Assembly: GCA_947396885.1 (NCBI GenBank)
Contig: OX377204.1
Location: forward strand, 92,328,728-92,392,727
DNA length: 64,000 nucleotides
Reading direction: 5' to 3'
From: Heligmosomoides polygyrus polygyrus
Lineage: Eukaryota > Nematoda > Chromadorea > Rhabditida > Heligmosomidae
Below are positions 12,701-26,200 of the stretch, piece after piece. Position 1 is the stretch's first letter, and the number at the start of each line of letters is the position of its first letter. The position numbers were made by a program, and so were the translations under genes. The notes under the pieces are model-generated. The model saw only the letters and a list, made by a program, of their open reading frames with translations. It ran no database searches and was not told the DNA's origin.

Positions 12701-14207
12701 CGGACGGGCCGGCCGCTCAAGGGGGTTGCGTACGAGAGAAACCGACCGATCGCGGTGACTACGAGCGGGAAGAATGTCGGATGCGCGCGGGAGAGCGCTC
12801 ATAGTGTGTCGTGGAGTGGGCGCGCGACTGTACGTTCTTCGCGTCGGGACCCACCTGCTGCGGGCGCCAGTGTGTCCTTGAAGAATAGTGGCGAGAGTCA
12901 CGACACCCGTGTAGGCCACGTTAAGGAATGAGAACAGCGGCCTTTTCGGTCGATGTTAAGCTATTTCTTCAGCTTAGTTAATATTGCATCATGCTTAGAA
13001 CTTTTGGTACTAGTCGTTAAAGTGGCCTACACGGGAGAAAGGTGGGCGAATCAGACCAGGCCGATCGAATGTGCTCGCCACCCAAAGGGAACGTTTATGG
13101 TCGATGTTCAATTGGTCGGTGCCATGGTTGGCTGTGATTGGCTGGTGTGTACCGGCCTTTATATGTAGGCCACATTAACGACTAGTAACCGGTTTTCTAT
13201 TTTTTGCCAAAGAATGAGTAAAAAGAATATAGCAGAATACTCAGATCTACTCTGTAAGCGTTAATTATGCATTTTCAGACCAGCCGAAGAGGACAGCTAC
13301 TGGCACGCGACCCCAGCTCGAGTTCCAGGGTTCGGGCCCGGCTGCGAGTCGTTCGCAACCTGGATCGGAGCCGTCGGCGATGCCACCTTGATCCACAGCC
13401 ATACTGCCCTTATACATTCTGATGATGTTATTGATGCGCAGTTGGTGGCTAGCAAGGTACTTTCTTCTGGTTCTTAGTTGAGTGCTCAAAAAAGAGGGTC
13501 CTTATAAGCGGTTGGAGAAATCCTTTGAGATAAGTCACATACTCGTATTTTCTCTTGCTTCCTCCACTCTTGCTTCTTTGAGAGCGTTCAACGAAGGCAC
13601 CGCCCAATCAAGCGTGTACAAAAGTGTGATTGGCGGGCGCCACTCTTGTGCCCGCCCTTTGTGCGCGCCCAGGAAGTCATCTCCACTAGTACCCAATGAG
13701 GTTCTAGAACTAACAACACTTAGAGAAGAAAATTTTTCTCCCAATTTGCTTCTCTCGCTGAGATTCTTACGTTTCAGAACGACCTCTTCATCTTCCCACG
13801 ACAGATCGGCAAGGAATACGTGGCAGTTCGAAGGAAACACGGCAGCTTCGCGCATCATCAGCTAGGACCAGCCGGTTTATACACGAGGTTTGGAGAGTGT
13901 TTTCTCGAAATTCAGCCAAATTTGAAATATTACCGTATTATAGTTGGTGCTTGGAGTCACGCTATGACATACTGTGGTCGTACAACGCTGCTGAAATGCG
14001 GGTGCAGGCCAGCTCAGTGCATCTGGCGACTCCGCAGGAGGTGGGTGATTATTTATTCTCCCATTTATTTCAGGTCAATGGTTATTTATTGCAATTTAAT
14101 TTTTGATTAGTTTTGAATCTTTTTGCTATTTTAGTTCAGTTTTTTCATCTTAAAAAGCCATAGCTATTTTTATGAGCTATTCATAGTTTTCCCCATAGTG
14201 CGTACAG

Positions 14208-14238
<31 letters not shown>

Positions 14239-17200
14239 AAACAGCTGCCTTCAGGAGAACTCCCGTGAATTCATGGGCTTTGCTATCTATTATTTCACTT
14301 TTGGCACTAGTCGTTAATATGGCCTACATATCCCCTGCACCAGACCGTATACGCCGCATCTATGGGCATGCCATCAATTGGAGCGCGTTGGTGAACTCAT
14401 AGCCTGGCGCACGCTCGCCTGGTGCGCAGGTTGTTTGCGATTGGCTGCGCGTTCCCTCCCGCCCCATGTAGGCCATATTAACGACAAGTAGCCAAATTTC
14501 GGTACCAGGCGGCTTAATTTTCGTTGCTGTTAGATTCTACGAATAGTTTCCAGGTGCATACAGATCGTATGGATTCGTTGGCGTTTCTGCGTTCTCCGGA
14601 ATGGGCTGTGCCACTGGAGTCGCCGACGCACTGCTCGTCAACCCAGCTCGGGATCTCACTGCTCAGTTGCACCTATGCGGCAGCCACGATCTCTAAGGGA
14701 CGGATGTGGAATGAGAAGGTGAGCTGAGCCTCGATGTCGTGCTCAACTCCCGGCGCCGTTTGTCATCCCGATTTCTGACCAAAATTTTGCCTTATTTCTG
14801 AGACAGAACCGTGTCAAATGAGATGCCGTGACACTGTACTAGATCTGAGTTCTTCGGTATAGTAGTCAAATAGTTAAAAGAAAAAATTCAATATTTTAAG
14901 GATTTCACCACATCGCCGGAACACGGCTCTTCACCCACCAGCGGTCGATCGGTGGTCTGTCGTTTTGAGTCTACTGGAGGAGGTTATTTTTAACTATTGG
15001 TCCTATTTAATTCTTTAATCACAATCTTAATATGCGCCTGTAGCACAGTCGGAGGAGGCGCCGACTGCCGCCTGCACCCGATACCAGGTTCCTGGTTCGG
15101 ATTTCCCGTCTAGGCCAACCAAGCCTTCCATCCCTCTGGGGTCGGTGAATTGGTACCGGACTAGTCTGGGAAGGATAAAGCACTGACTTGTTCATCGGCT
15201 GGCCACCGAAAGTCATTTTATGGCCAAATACGCACTCCACGATATCCCGTCGAAGTAGAATGCGTGGCGCATCCCAGAAGGGATTGAGTAACGCCGTCCT
15301 TTATCCTTATCCTTATGGTTGTGTGGCATGACATAGGTCTACGACGCCCACCAATGCGTTTTAGTCGTACTCTTTCGTGAAAGCCCCGCACGAACGGTAA
15401 CGCTCTTCGTGTTCCTCCAGCGAAGGGGATCCGTTGGCACAGGGTAGTGACGAACAGTGACGAACGGAAACATTGCATGCGACCTCCCGAGAAACTCGAT
15501 GACCAAAACATCCCTGTCGCGTGCCAGAGTGCCCCAAAGGATTCTCCTCGCTCGAGGGACACGAAGGGCGTCTGTTCAGCGCTTTCACGAAGAAGTCCGA
15601 CCAACGCGTTTATGGGCGTGCTGGGGCCGGTTCATCAAAAGTTAAACAGGGGGTATGCGGGGTTTAGTAAGATAAGGGATACGGATGAAGGTTTCATGGT
15701 GGGTAACTCTACCCCCTTGTACCCACGGTCGTTGATGAATCCGGCCCCTGATGTTCTCTTGACATCCATCGGAATCCAGTCCGTAACGACTCTTGTCCAG
15801 TGAGTGTCTGCGAAGTGCTTCACATGGCCGGCCTACCTAATTTGACGAATTGGCCCATAAGACAGAGTCTCTGATCCTCGAACGTCGACGAAGCTGGGAA
15901 CCCCGGACAGCTTCTTTCACTTGGATAGGTCGTGTAACTCCGAGCATTTTCCTGTGTCCAGGCATAAATAAAAGGATAACTTTTCCCTTTTCGGGTTGCG
16001 CCATGCATTCTACTTCTACGGAATGTCGTGGAGGCGATCTGAACGCGTATTTGGCCATGCGGTCAGCTGATGATCAAGTCAGCGCAGCGCTTTATTCTTC
16101 CCAGACAAATCTTAAGATCGTAGAACCAATTCACCAACCCTGGAGGGTTGGAAGGCTTGGTTGGCTTAAGCAGGCGGGAAATCCGAACCAGGAGCATGGT
16201 ATTGGGTGCACGCGACAGCCGACACCTCCTCCGACTGCTATACATGTGTCTAGGAATAGAATACCTTAATTAGCATCTCGTAGAAGACGTCGTGTTTGTC
16301 CTTGAATAGAAATTCGTCAATCCGTCTGAAAAATGCAGCAACCGAGCTGAAAACAGTCCAATTTGAAATAGAGTTCTTCTAATACGCTTACTATTATCCA
16401 ATGGGTAACTTGCTTCAAGCCTTCACACGAGCGCCAGAATTACTGCAGCGCTATTTCAGGTTGGGGCTACTCGGCTCACTCGATAGAGGCTATTCAAGTG
16501 AAAGCGAGCAAGGACGTGCGGCTGCTCGGAATAGGACTGTATGGAGGACGAGGAGAGTACATTGCCAAGTAAGCCTTAGGAGGATATACGTTGCGACCCG
16601 AAGAAGGTCTTCATTTACGTGCGCTTCTCTTCAGGATCAAGCTGTTTCGACTGCCGAGCGACGTTTCGGATGAGCAGTGTGCGGAGATGCTGTCCGAATC
16701 GGATGAAACTCTCTATGACTGCGGACAACGAGAGGCAGCCGCCCTAATGCTGGCCCAGCCTGTGCTGATGAAGGCGAATCATTGGCATGTAGTCAGCGCG
16801 AAAATCAGGTGAATTTTACGGAAATGGTGGGAAAATGTTGTCGAGATTATTTTGGACCGTTCCTGGGCCTTGGGCCTTGAGTGCTGCCACATTTATTCGA
16901 AAGAAGCCGATCTTTACTTAGTAGGAATACTACTCGCAACATAATATTGCAGAGGATTAGTGCTGTTTTGACTCGTAAGCGTTAGGTATAAGGGCTTTCA
17001 AAAAGAAAAAGCATGAAAGTGGTGGAGCCCGCAGAGAATACAGTAAGTGATGAGCTGTTCATCTACGCTCCGATTCAATGTGTTGGTGAAATTCCGTAAA
17101 TGTTCGATGTGAATTCACGAACGGAATATCTGAAAAGTAGAATCCGTAGCGTACGCGAAGCACTCGTTTCGTGAGTTTTCTAGCACATAGGGTCGTTACT

Positions 17201-20200
17201 CATGGCTGCCTTCCTATAGCCTCAGTACCTAAACACCAATCCTTCCAGCGGGCCATCTTCCGACTGTGGAGCGACCGGTCGTCGAGTGGTCGAGTGCGAC
17301 GATGTGACGTTCACGTTCAGAAATTCAGCCATATCGAACAACGGCACTGACGTGAACGTTGGACAAATACCAGAGCTCTACTACCAGGTACAGAAAAGCA
17401 GTTTCGTTCGGCCATATGACATTGTTTCTCAAAGGTGTATGTAAAGGATAAAGGATAAAGGACGGCGTTACTCAATCCCTTTCGGGATGCGCCGCGCGTT
17501 CTACATCTACGGTATGAAGTGGAGGCGGTTTGAGTACGTATTTGACCAACCGCTATCGATCGATTTTATCGATTTGTGTCTGTAGTTGACTTTCTGAGGT
17601 GGAAATAGCACAATATCGAACGGACATCAGACAGTCAATGCCGATCGACCAGCCACCATCGATCGATTTTATCGATTTTTGCTCGGAGTTGACCTCGTAA
17701 GGTGGAACCGCAGCACAATAGGAACATTGGTGAGCAGGTCTAGAGATGTAGGCAATATCGATCGAGCATTATTGATTGCCTTGGACAGCCCATGTGCAAA
17801 GTTGATGTTTTGGGATGGGGATCAAGCGATTACGTTGGCCAATGAAATGCGGTGGCCTGCCGATGAACAAGTCAGTGCCTTATCCTTCTCCAACAAGTCT
17901 GGCACCAATCATGCTCCGACCACGGATGGATAGAAGGCTTGGTTGGCCCGGGCGGGAAATCCGAGCAGGAACCTATCGGGTGCACGCGACAGCCGGCGCC
18001 TCCTCCGACTGCGCTACACGCGCCCGACTGCGCTGCAAGGTGTTATGTATAGGGGAAATTCTTCGGGTTTTCCCTTCTATTTGCACTGATATCTTCAACC
18101 CAATGCTACTCCTCTGAATCAAGAAAATTCTGGGAAGGTTGGAGAGTTGCCTCAACAAATCTGTTGTGGTGTACACATGCATTTCTGAATACGAAGCCCT
18201 CGTGGGTTTCTCGCAGACTAGAAATCCAGGTGATTTTTTATTTTTAGAGAAAAAACGACTTTTGGCTAGGGTTGTTTTCACGTTGTCATTCTCTTAATTA
18301 TTTACACATTTTGCTTTCCTAACCTTTTAAATTAGTTGTATGGTGGTGTAGTCGGAGGTCATGCGCTTTTATCCTACAAAAAAATTCTGTATTTTTAGAC
18401 CTTTTTTCAGCAGAATGCAGGAGGCGCTCTTCATTATATACGAGGTTGTGTGCTCGTGAATTGGCACCCAGGCGAACCAAGCCTTCCATCCCTCTGTGGT
18501 CAATGAACTGGTGCCAATTTGTCTAGGGAATATAAAGTATTGACTTTCTCCGTCCGCCTGACCACCGGAAGTCATTGTATGGCCAAAGAAGCATTCAAAT
18601 TGAGTATTTATTATGCCGCCGGGAAGAGTGCGTGGCGCATTCCAAAAAGGGATTGATTGAGGCACCTTACTCTTCGTTCATTGCTTGCTGTTCAAAGCTG
18701 CTTTCAAAAAAAAAAAAAAAGAAGAAGATATTTGTTGTTAATGTGGCCTACACGGGAGAGGCGACGTGGCAGACCAATCTGCATCAAAACAACAGAGAGG
18801 CGGGCCGGTCGGTCGACGTTCTGATTGGTTTTGATTGGAGCGATCCCGCTCCAAATATAGGCTACATCTAATAAAATAGCATAAAGGAACGTTAGCGAAT
18901 AGGACTGCAGGATGCGCGCCACACATTCTACCTCTGCGGAATATCGTAGAGACGATCTGAAGGGGTGTTTGTCTAAACAATGACTTACAGTAGCCAGCTA
19001 ATGAACAAGTCGGTATTTTGTAGTTCCCAGACGAGTCTGGTACGAAATTACCGACCCCCGGAGTGATCAAAGGCTTGGTTGGTCTGGGCGGGACATCCTA
19101 CCAAGAACCTGGTATCATGTGCATGCGACAGCCGCAAGCTTGTTCGACTGCGCTCCACGCGCCCGCTAGAATTAGATACGCATTCAAAATGCCTCTGCAG
19201 TATCCTGTAGAGTATAGGTTAGAAAAAAGTCTGCATTTTTTAAAAAGATTTATTACTTCACAACTACAATGACAAATCAATTGAGGTAAATCCATTTTTT
19301 ATACACTGCACTTCTCCAAAGACTGGGTTCTTTTCTAATTCCTCTCGCTTAAAGGACTGCAGTTTTGGAGTCGTATCATTGCCGAATCCAATTTTTGAGG
19401 TCTTCATCCGTTTCAAAATATTCCTCTCCAATTTCTTGCTTGAGAGCACGGAAGAGATGGCATTCGGTAGGAGCGAGGCGAGGGCTATACGATGAAAGTG
19501 GCGTTACCTCCCAGCCCAGTCGTTTGTTGTTTATCTTGTGAGTCTTGCAACATGTGGTTTTGCGTTGTCATGCAGGGTCATCATCTTTGACTTCTCAGGC
19601 CTCTTTTCTTGGAGAGCTGCGGCGACCTTGTGGAGTTGGCCACTGTATGTGGCAGCAGTGTCTCTCCACTTCTGAGAGTTTCCTAGCAAATCACTCATCT
19701 GATATCCACCAAACAGTCAAGGGAAATTTCCTTTCGTGAACATTGGGCTTGGGATCAGACTTAGGGCTCTCTCCCTTTTGTACCCATTTTCTTCTTCTTC
19801 TTCGGAAGTTGGCATGCAGAACCCAGGACTCATCGCCCGTCACAATCCGCGGCAGAAATGATTTTCTCTCGTATCTGGACAGAAGAGAAGCAGCGATGGA
19901 GAGCCGTTGACCTTTCTGAGTGTCTGACAGGGCATGCGGAATCCAAGCTCCGAATTTCCATGGAAAGCTAAGATTCTTCAGATGGATTCCTTCTATCCTA
20001 TGAGACACTTCGAGCTTCTCTGCCAGTTGACGCGTCGTCTGCCCACTATCGATGCGAAGAAGATGGAGTACTTCAGTGTCGTCCAATTCAGTTGGCCTTT
20101 CTGACCTTGCTTTGTCCCCGAGTGAATAATCTCTCCCTAAAACCTTTCCGAACCACTCAGAACAGGCGTGACGAGTAGTAGTTCCCAAGCCATATATATG

Positions 20201-23200
20201 GTTAATTTGGTCGGCTGCCTGACGTGCCGTCCTTTAATGAATTCATGAAGAATGCCGTGCCGAAAATTGCCATGAGGTAGATCTGGCGTTGAGTCCGGAA
20301 GATTGGATAGATAACGAAGTACGAGAAGGGTCTTGACCTGTATCCGCGTGCGAACGGTAGGCAAGTGTTAAAGGATTACGAAGTCGGCAAACAATATTGG
20401 CTAGTGCGTTTACAAGGAGAACGGCAAAAACATTTCGAAGTGTGAAGAGACTTTTTTCCAACCTAATATAATACAAGGCTAGACGCTATTATTATTTTGT
20501 TTTATTTTTGATTATTGTATCTTATTTTACTATGCTTTATATTGTTGCTACTATTAGTATGCTTTGACTGTTGACCACTGCGAGACACTTACTGTACAAT
20601 CTGAAGGCTCCGACATAAAGATATCATCTAGAAGTAAAATGCGTGGCGCATCTAATGAAGACATTAGCAAAAGGTGACCTTAGTTCCTTTCCATTTATGT
20701 AGATCCTCCGGAACACGGCGATTTCCTTGTTCTTTTTCCTTATACCGCATTCCAATTTTCCGCTTAGCACTACATACGCTGTTTCTTCAATAATGTATCG
20801 AAATCGGTGAAGACGTTGGCCCTCGCATGCACACCGAATTGATTTGTGGTTCGATTCCCGCCCAGGCCATCCAAGAGTTCCGCACCTTTGGGTCTTATGA
20901 GTTGATACGAGAAATGTTTGGGGTAGATAAAAAACTTGTTCATTGCGGAATATTCTGTATGTCAAATGCGCACTTGTAAAGCTTTTACGTCGGAGTAGAA
21001 TGCGTGGCGCACCCCAGATGTACAAGGGGGACACTAGACTTATATGTACTGTATGCTAACCCTAGGTGGTGTCATCATCTGGAGATGGAGCAAACGGCGA
21101 GGACGAGAAGCCGGATGAATAGTGAGTCCTTATGGACCCTTTTTTGGTGTTCTTTGGTGTTCTGCTTTCGATAATAATGTTTTGTGTTTCTTTTTGTTGA
21201 TCACACCTTCCACTTGTTAGCTCCAACTCGCGACTGTTCTCTACGGCTTCAATGGACACGGTGTCGCCCAGCGCGTTTCTGGCTCTGCTGCGAGTGCTGG
21301 ACTGGTCGCTGACGCGGGTCTTCGAGTCTCAGAGCGAGTACGATCATCGGCTTTGGAATACGGAACGTGCCGCGGCTACAGCACTGATCGTCATGCGGAT
21401 CTTGAGGTTCGTAGGAATCGATAGAATCAATTTATCGATCAACTCCCACCGCTCAGCCAATCAGTCGTTATAGTCGCTACGTCCTGCTGGTCTACCGTAC
21501 CAACACCAGCGACACCGATGAGCCGTCGGCTGCATTTGCTGAAGCCGTTGTTCTTCTGCATTCTGCCCTGTTGACGATGTTCGATCGTGCTATTGATCGC
21601 ATTTTAGAGGAGGTAGGATAGGCTACAGAAGCTACATCGTGCTTCTGAACACTTCTGAATGGATGGCTGTTTTCAGAATTTCGCCCTGTCCATCGTACTC
21701 AGCGAGGCCATCAACTTGTTCGTTGGGATCTCATCGTGCTTCATGCCTTCATTCCACCTGCTCCTTTGTCACCTGGCTCTGGCCATCTCAAGCCCACTTG
21801 GACATCCGCTTACAGCGGCCGTCGTCGGAAGCATAGCCAAAAGAGAGAAGGTAAGTCAAAGTGCTAGGCAACCCTGAAAGGGCGCGTGTAGCGCAGTGGG
21901 AGGAGGCGCCGGCTGTAGCGTGTACCCATACTGTGTAGATTCCTGGTTCAGATTTTCCGCCCAAGCCAACCAAGCCTTCCATCCCTCCGGGGTCGGTGAA
22001 TTGGTAGCTGACTTCTCTGAGAAGGTTAAAGCACTGACTTGTTCATCGACTGGCCACCGCAAGTTATTGTGTGGCTAAATGCGCATTCAAATCGCCTCCA
22101 CGACATTCTGTAGAAGTAGAATGCATGGCGCATCCCGAACGGGGTTAGACAACGCCGTCTTCTATTCTTTTATCCTTTATGCAAGGGTAAGGCCTCGAAG
22201 GGCGTACTTTTCCTCCTCCAAAGCGTGCCTCATTCTCTATAAAACTAGTCGCTAATGTGGCCTCCGTGAGGTTAGCGGGAACGCGCCAGCCAATAACAGC
22301 ACCGCTCCAGAAGTTCCTCTCTGGCGTCGACCCCGTTCAACTCCCTCGACAGCAATTCTCAGTTAGTCAGAGCACCATCCGTACATGCCTCTTCTGGGCT
22401 TCACCTGTCCGAGGTCTATACACACTCTGGTTGGACAGCGAGTGTTCCCACCCCTCATGTAGGCCGCTTTGCCGACTAGAATGGAAAGGTTTTGCGGCCA
22501 GTTGTATCGAACGAGTATGACGCCTAGAGAATGCGTTTACGCTCAGAGCTCTGATTGGCTGGCGCACTCCCAGCTCTTGCTGCAGGCCACTTTTTCGACT
22601 AGCACCTACATACCTTAGGTTTTATACGCATTTTTGGTAGATGTCGCGAAGATGGGCAGTATTGGGAGGTTGGAGCGCAGCAGCCAATCATAACCAAGCA
22701 GAGTACCGAGCAAACACATTCCGGCCAGTCAGAGTCCTGACCGTGCAAGCCCTCTATGAGTGGTACGCGAATTTGATGCGATCTGATTGGCTGGCGCGTT
22801 TCCGACTCCCATGCTGCCCATCTTCGCGACATGTTCCAATTTTTGTACTGTGGCTGCACAGAGTGCAGTCAGATGAGGTGCTGGCTGTCGCATGCCCCCG
22901 ATACCATGTTTCTGGTTCGGATTTCCCGCCCAGGTCAGCCTTTCATCCCTCGGGGTCAGTGAATTGATGTCAGACTTCTAGGGGAATGACAGAACACGGA
23001 CTTGTCTATCGATTGGCGAGCACAGGTCATTTTTCAGGACAAATATGCATTCATTTTGTCTCCAGAAAATCTCGTAGAAGTAAAATACGTGGCGCATCCC
23101 AAGAGGGATTGATTGACACCGTCCTTTATCCTTTGTCCTTTATATAGTCGGCAATATGGCCTGCACGAGGAGGAGAGAACTCGTCAGACAGTCAGAGTGG

Positions 23201-26200
23201 TTGTTGATTGTATGGAAAGGGTATGATCGCTGGAGAGTCTTATGGTCGGTGCTCTGATTGCCTGGCGGGTTATCGCCCCCCCCCCCCCGCTGCAAGCCAC
23301 ACTGCAGACCAGTACCTCTATTTTTAGATTTCAGACGTTTTTTGCGATTCAAATGCTTATATGAGGTATTTTTCTCATTCTTAAAAATATAATCATTGGG
23401 GTTGGTAAAGATTGCTGAACGCATTATCTATGGTAATTAACGTCTTCTACTTGAAGCACTCATCTGCTAAAGCTGAAGATTAGAATAGAAAGTTCTTTTC
23501 AGCCTTTTCAATAGTTTCGCAGTGTCTTCTACTCTGCCGCCAAACTTCTGAACTTCTGTTTCAGCTGCTGGACGTGTTTCTTCATCGTACCGACTTCATC
23601 AGATTCCCACAGCTCTCCAAACAGCTGGCCGAACATTTCACGATGGATAACAAACGGGTTGAGACGCTCACCACGTTGCCGAATATTCTGAGGTTTCTGT
23701 ATGAGAAGTCCTTCAACGAGTCTTGTGTGAGTACCAGAAGTCTTACCAGGGAAGGGTCTCAGGCGTAGGTTAGAACGGGGGAAATGGATAACATTACGAG
23801 AATCTCCACCCTTCATATGGTAGAAAAATATGTTTCGTTTTTGCTGAGTCCTTGAACCAAAAGAGCTACAGGCCTTCGAAGGGGGGGGGGGGTACAGTAG
23901 CGCACCATCAGCGCGTGCCCACGTGAGTGCTGTTGCATGGGACGCGGCGAAAGGCTCTACGGCAACCAAGTCGGTGGCTCAGCAGGGTGCGTGGCCACAT
24001 CGCAGGTCCTAGGTCACATGTTCGACTCCCGGGCTGTGCAACACTTTTGCATTTTTTCATGATTGCCGCCTTCTCTACCAATTTGCTTCCTACACATCTC
24101 CTTCATATTTATTTCACTCTCAATTGTCAAATAAGGATCAGATTCGTACTTAACGCGAGGTTTGGGCAAAAACGGAGATCATGACCTTACCATTAATCAC
24201 CTTTACCTACTGTAAATCAACATACTTTAGGGTAATGCGGAAAACGGATTTCAGATCCGTGATAACCATCCCAAATAACCCCCCCCCCCCCTGAAAGAAC
24301 TTTGGGTGAAATCGGTGACTATGACTTCGACGGCCTAGTCACCCGTACCTACCGTAACCTACCGTAATCGGCCGAAAATTGAAAAACGGACGTCAGATTC
24401 GTGATCAGCACCTCAAATAACCTCCCTGGACAAGGTTTGGGCAAAATCGGTGATTATGACCTCGACAGCCCTAGTAATACGTACCTGCTGTAACCCGTGC
24501 CTGTATAATACAAAACAAATAAAAATAGAGGTTCGAAGAAGTAAAGAAATGTGTAAAGTGCCATCCTTAATTACAAAATAAATATTACTTAGCACAAAAA
24601 ATATTTAAAAGGTTCGTTTCGCCACTATCTTCAGACGAACCTTTATGTAATGCTCCTTCCGTGGCTCTTCAGTGAAGAAGAGGAGCATATTTTAAGATAT
24701 CTTTAAAATCTGTTTGTGTGTGAAGAGAGATAGGAAAATGAAAAGGAAGAGAGATTAGATGTAAAAAAAGGAGAGAAAGAATGAATACGATAGGATGAGG
24801 AATTAGACACTACTTGAGAAAATTGAGTTTAAAAATGAAGACAAAGGAGGAGTAAAAAAATGTGAGTTAAACAAAAAGATATTTCTGAAAGAAGTAGGAA
24901 AACACGTTCTAAGTTGAAAGGGGTTAATTGAAAGGCTTATTCATATAAAAATTATAATTATATGTAACTGTTACAATTATGACTACATAACTAAAATTAA
25001 ATGTATAATTATAACTTATGATTATAATTTATTGTATAATTATTACAATAAATGTATCTCTAATAGTGACATTTAATAATTATTATAAAATAACAACCCC
25101 AGTTATTAAAGTTTATGACAAACTAAATATATACATCGTAGTTATAAACCATAATTTTTATGTAATTATAATTTATTATATATAATTATTTTTATTTTAT
25201 TATTATTATTATTTTTATATTTATTATAACTATAACTATAATAACTATAATAACTAATATAGTTACTATTATTAACATCAGTTTTTAAATTTGGTAAGGT
25301 AGCAAAAAAAAATTTAAAAATTAAATTTTAAAAATTGGTAGATAGTTTTTAAAATTGTATAAGGTCATTGTTTAACATTCGCTGAAAAACACAAAACTTT
25401 GTATAAATCAGAAGCTGAGAAAAGTGAGTGAAGCAAGCTCACAAAAACCTTTACTTGAGAATTTAGAGTGAAATACGTGTGTAGGAGATGTATAGGAAAT
25501 AAGCTGATTCAAACCACCAGTAAGGCAATGTTATACTTTCACGACTCCAGAGGTCGAGGAGAAGTCGAAAAAGTTTTTTCGCCCAAACGTCGCCCAAGGG
25601 GTTATTTGGGGTGCTGATCACAAATCTGACATCCGTTTTTCAAATTTCGGCCGATTACGGTAGGTTATGGCGGTGCGGGTGGCGGTGCAATACTGTGCCC
25701 CCAATTTCGAGGTCCGTAGGTCTTTTGGTTCAAGGACTCAGCAAAACCGAAACATGTTTTTCTACAATACGAAGGGTGGAGATTCTCGCAGTACTATTCA
25801 TTTCCCCCATCCAGACCTACGCCTGAGACCCTTCCCTGGTTAGTTTTTGAGGCACTTTTATCCATGTATTGCTATAAAATTGATCATTGTAGGACACCTG
25901 GAACGTTGCCATCACCGCTCAGGATATTGTGGTCAAGCTGTCAAAGGAGTTGGCTATTCCGGATGTGCACAAGTCGCTGGCCAGCACAATTGTGCAGTCC
26001 TCTATAAGGTATCTCTTACATTTGGTGCTTCTGAAAGACAGTGAAGACAAAGACAAAGGCTTCTCCACACTTTTCTTCGAAATTGATAGTGCTTACAATT
26101 TTACAAGCCGTCTATCCTATATAGAACGTTACATTTTGTGAGAAGCATTGTATGGTTCAGTCTAGTGCTCATAAAAAATGAAAAATTGTTAAGGAAATTT

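Larger units (their letters stand above)
23746..25839. mobile_element. Harbinger-like non-autonomous DNA transposon filling intron 24
   Basis: Long terminal inverted repeats of at least 150 bp starting CCAGGGAAGGGTCTCAGGCG at both ends, flanked by TTA on each side (23743-23745, 25840-25842). A 3-bp TWA duplication is typical of PIF/Harbinger. A second inverted pair lies inside (about 24300-24460 against 25560-25680, with CTACCGTAATCGGCCGAAA). No transposase frame remains. The interior holds a purine-rich stretch (24690-24900) and an AT-rich island (24950-25340). Removing the element leaves an intron of about 69 nt. Confidence 0.82.
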
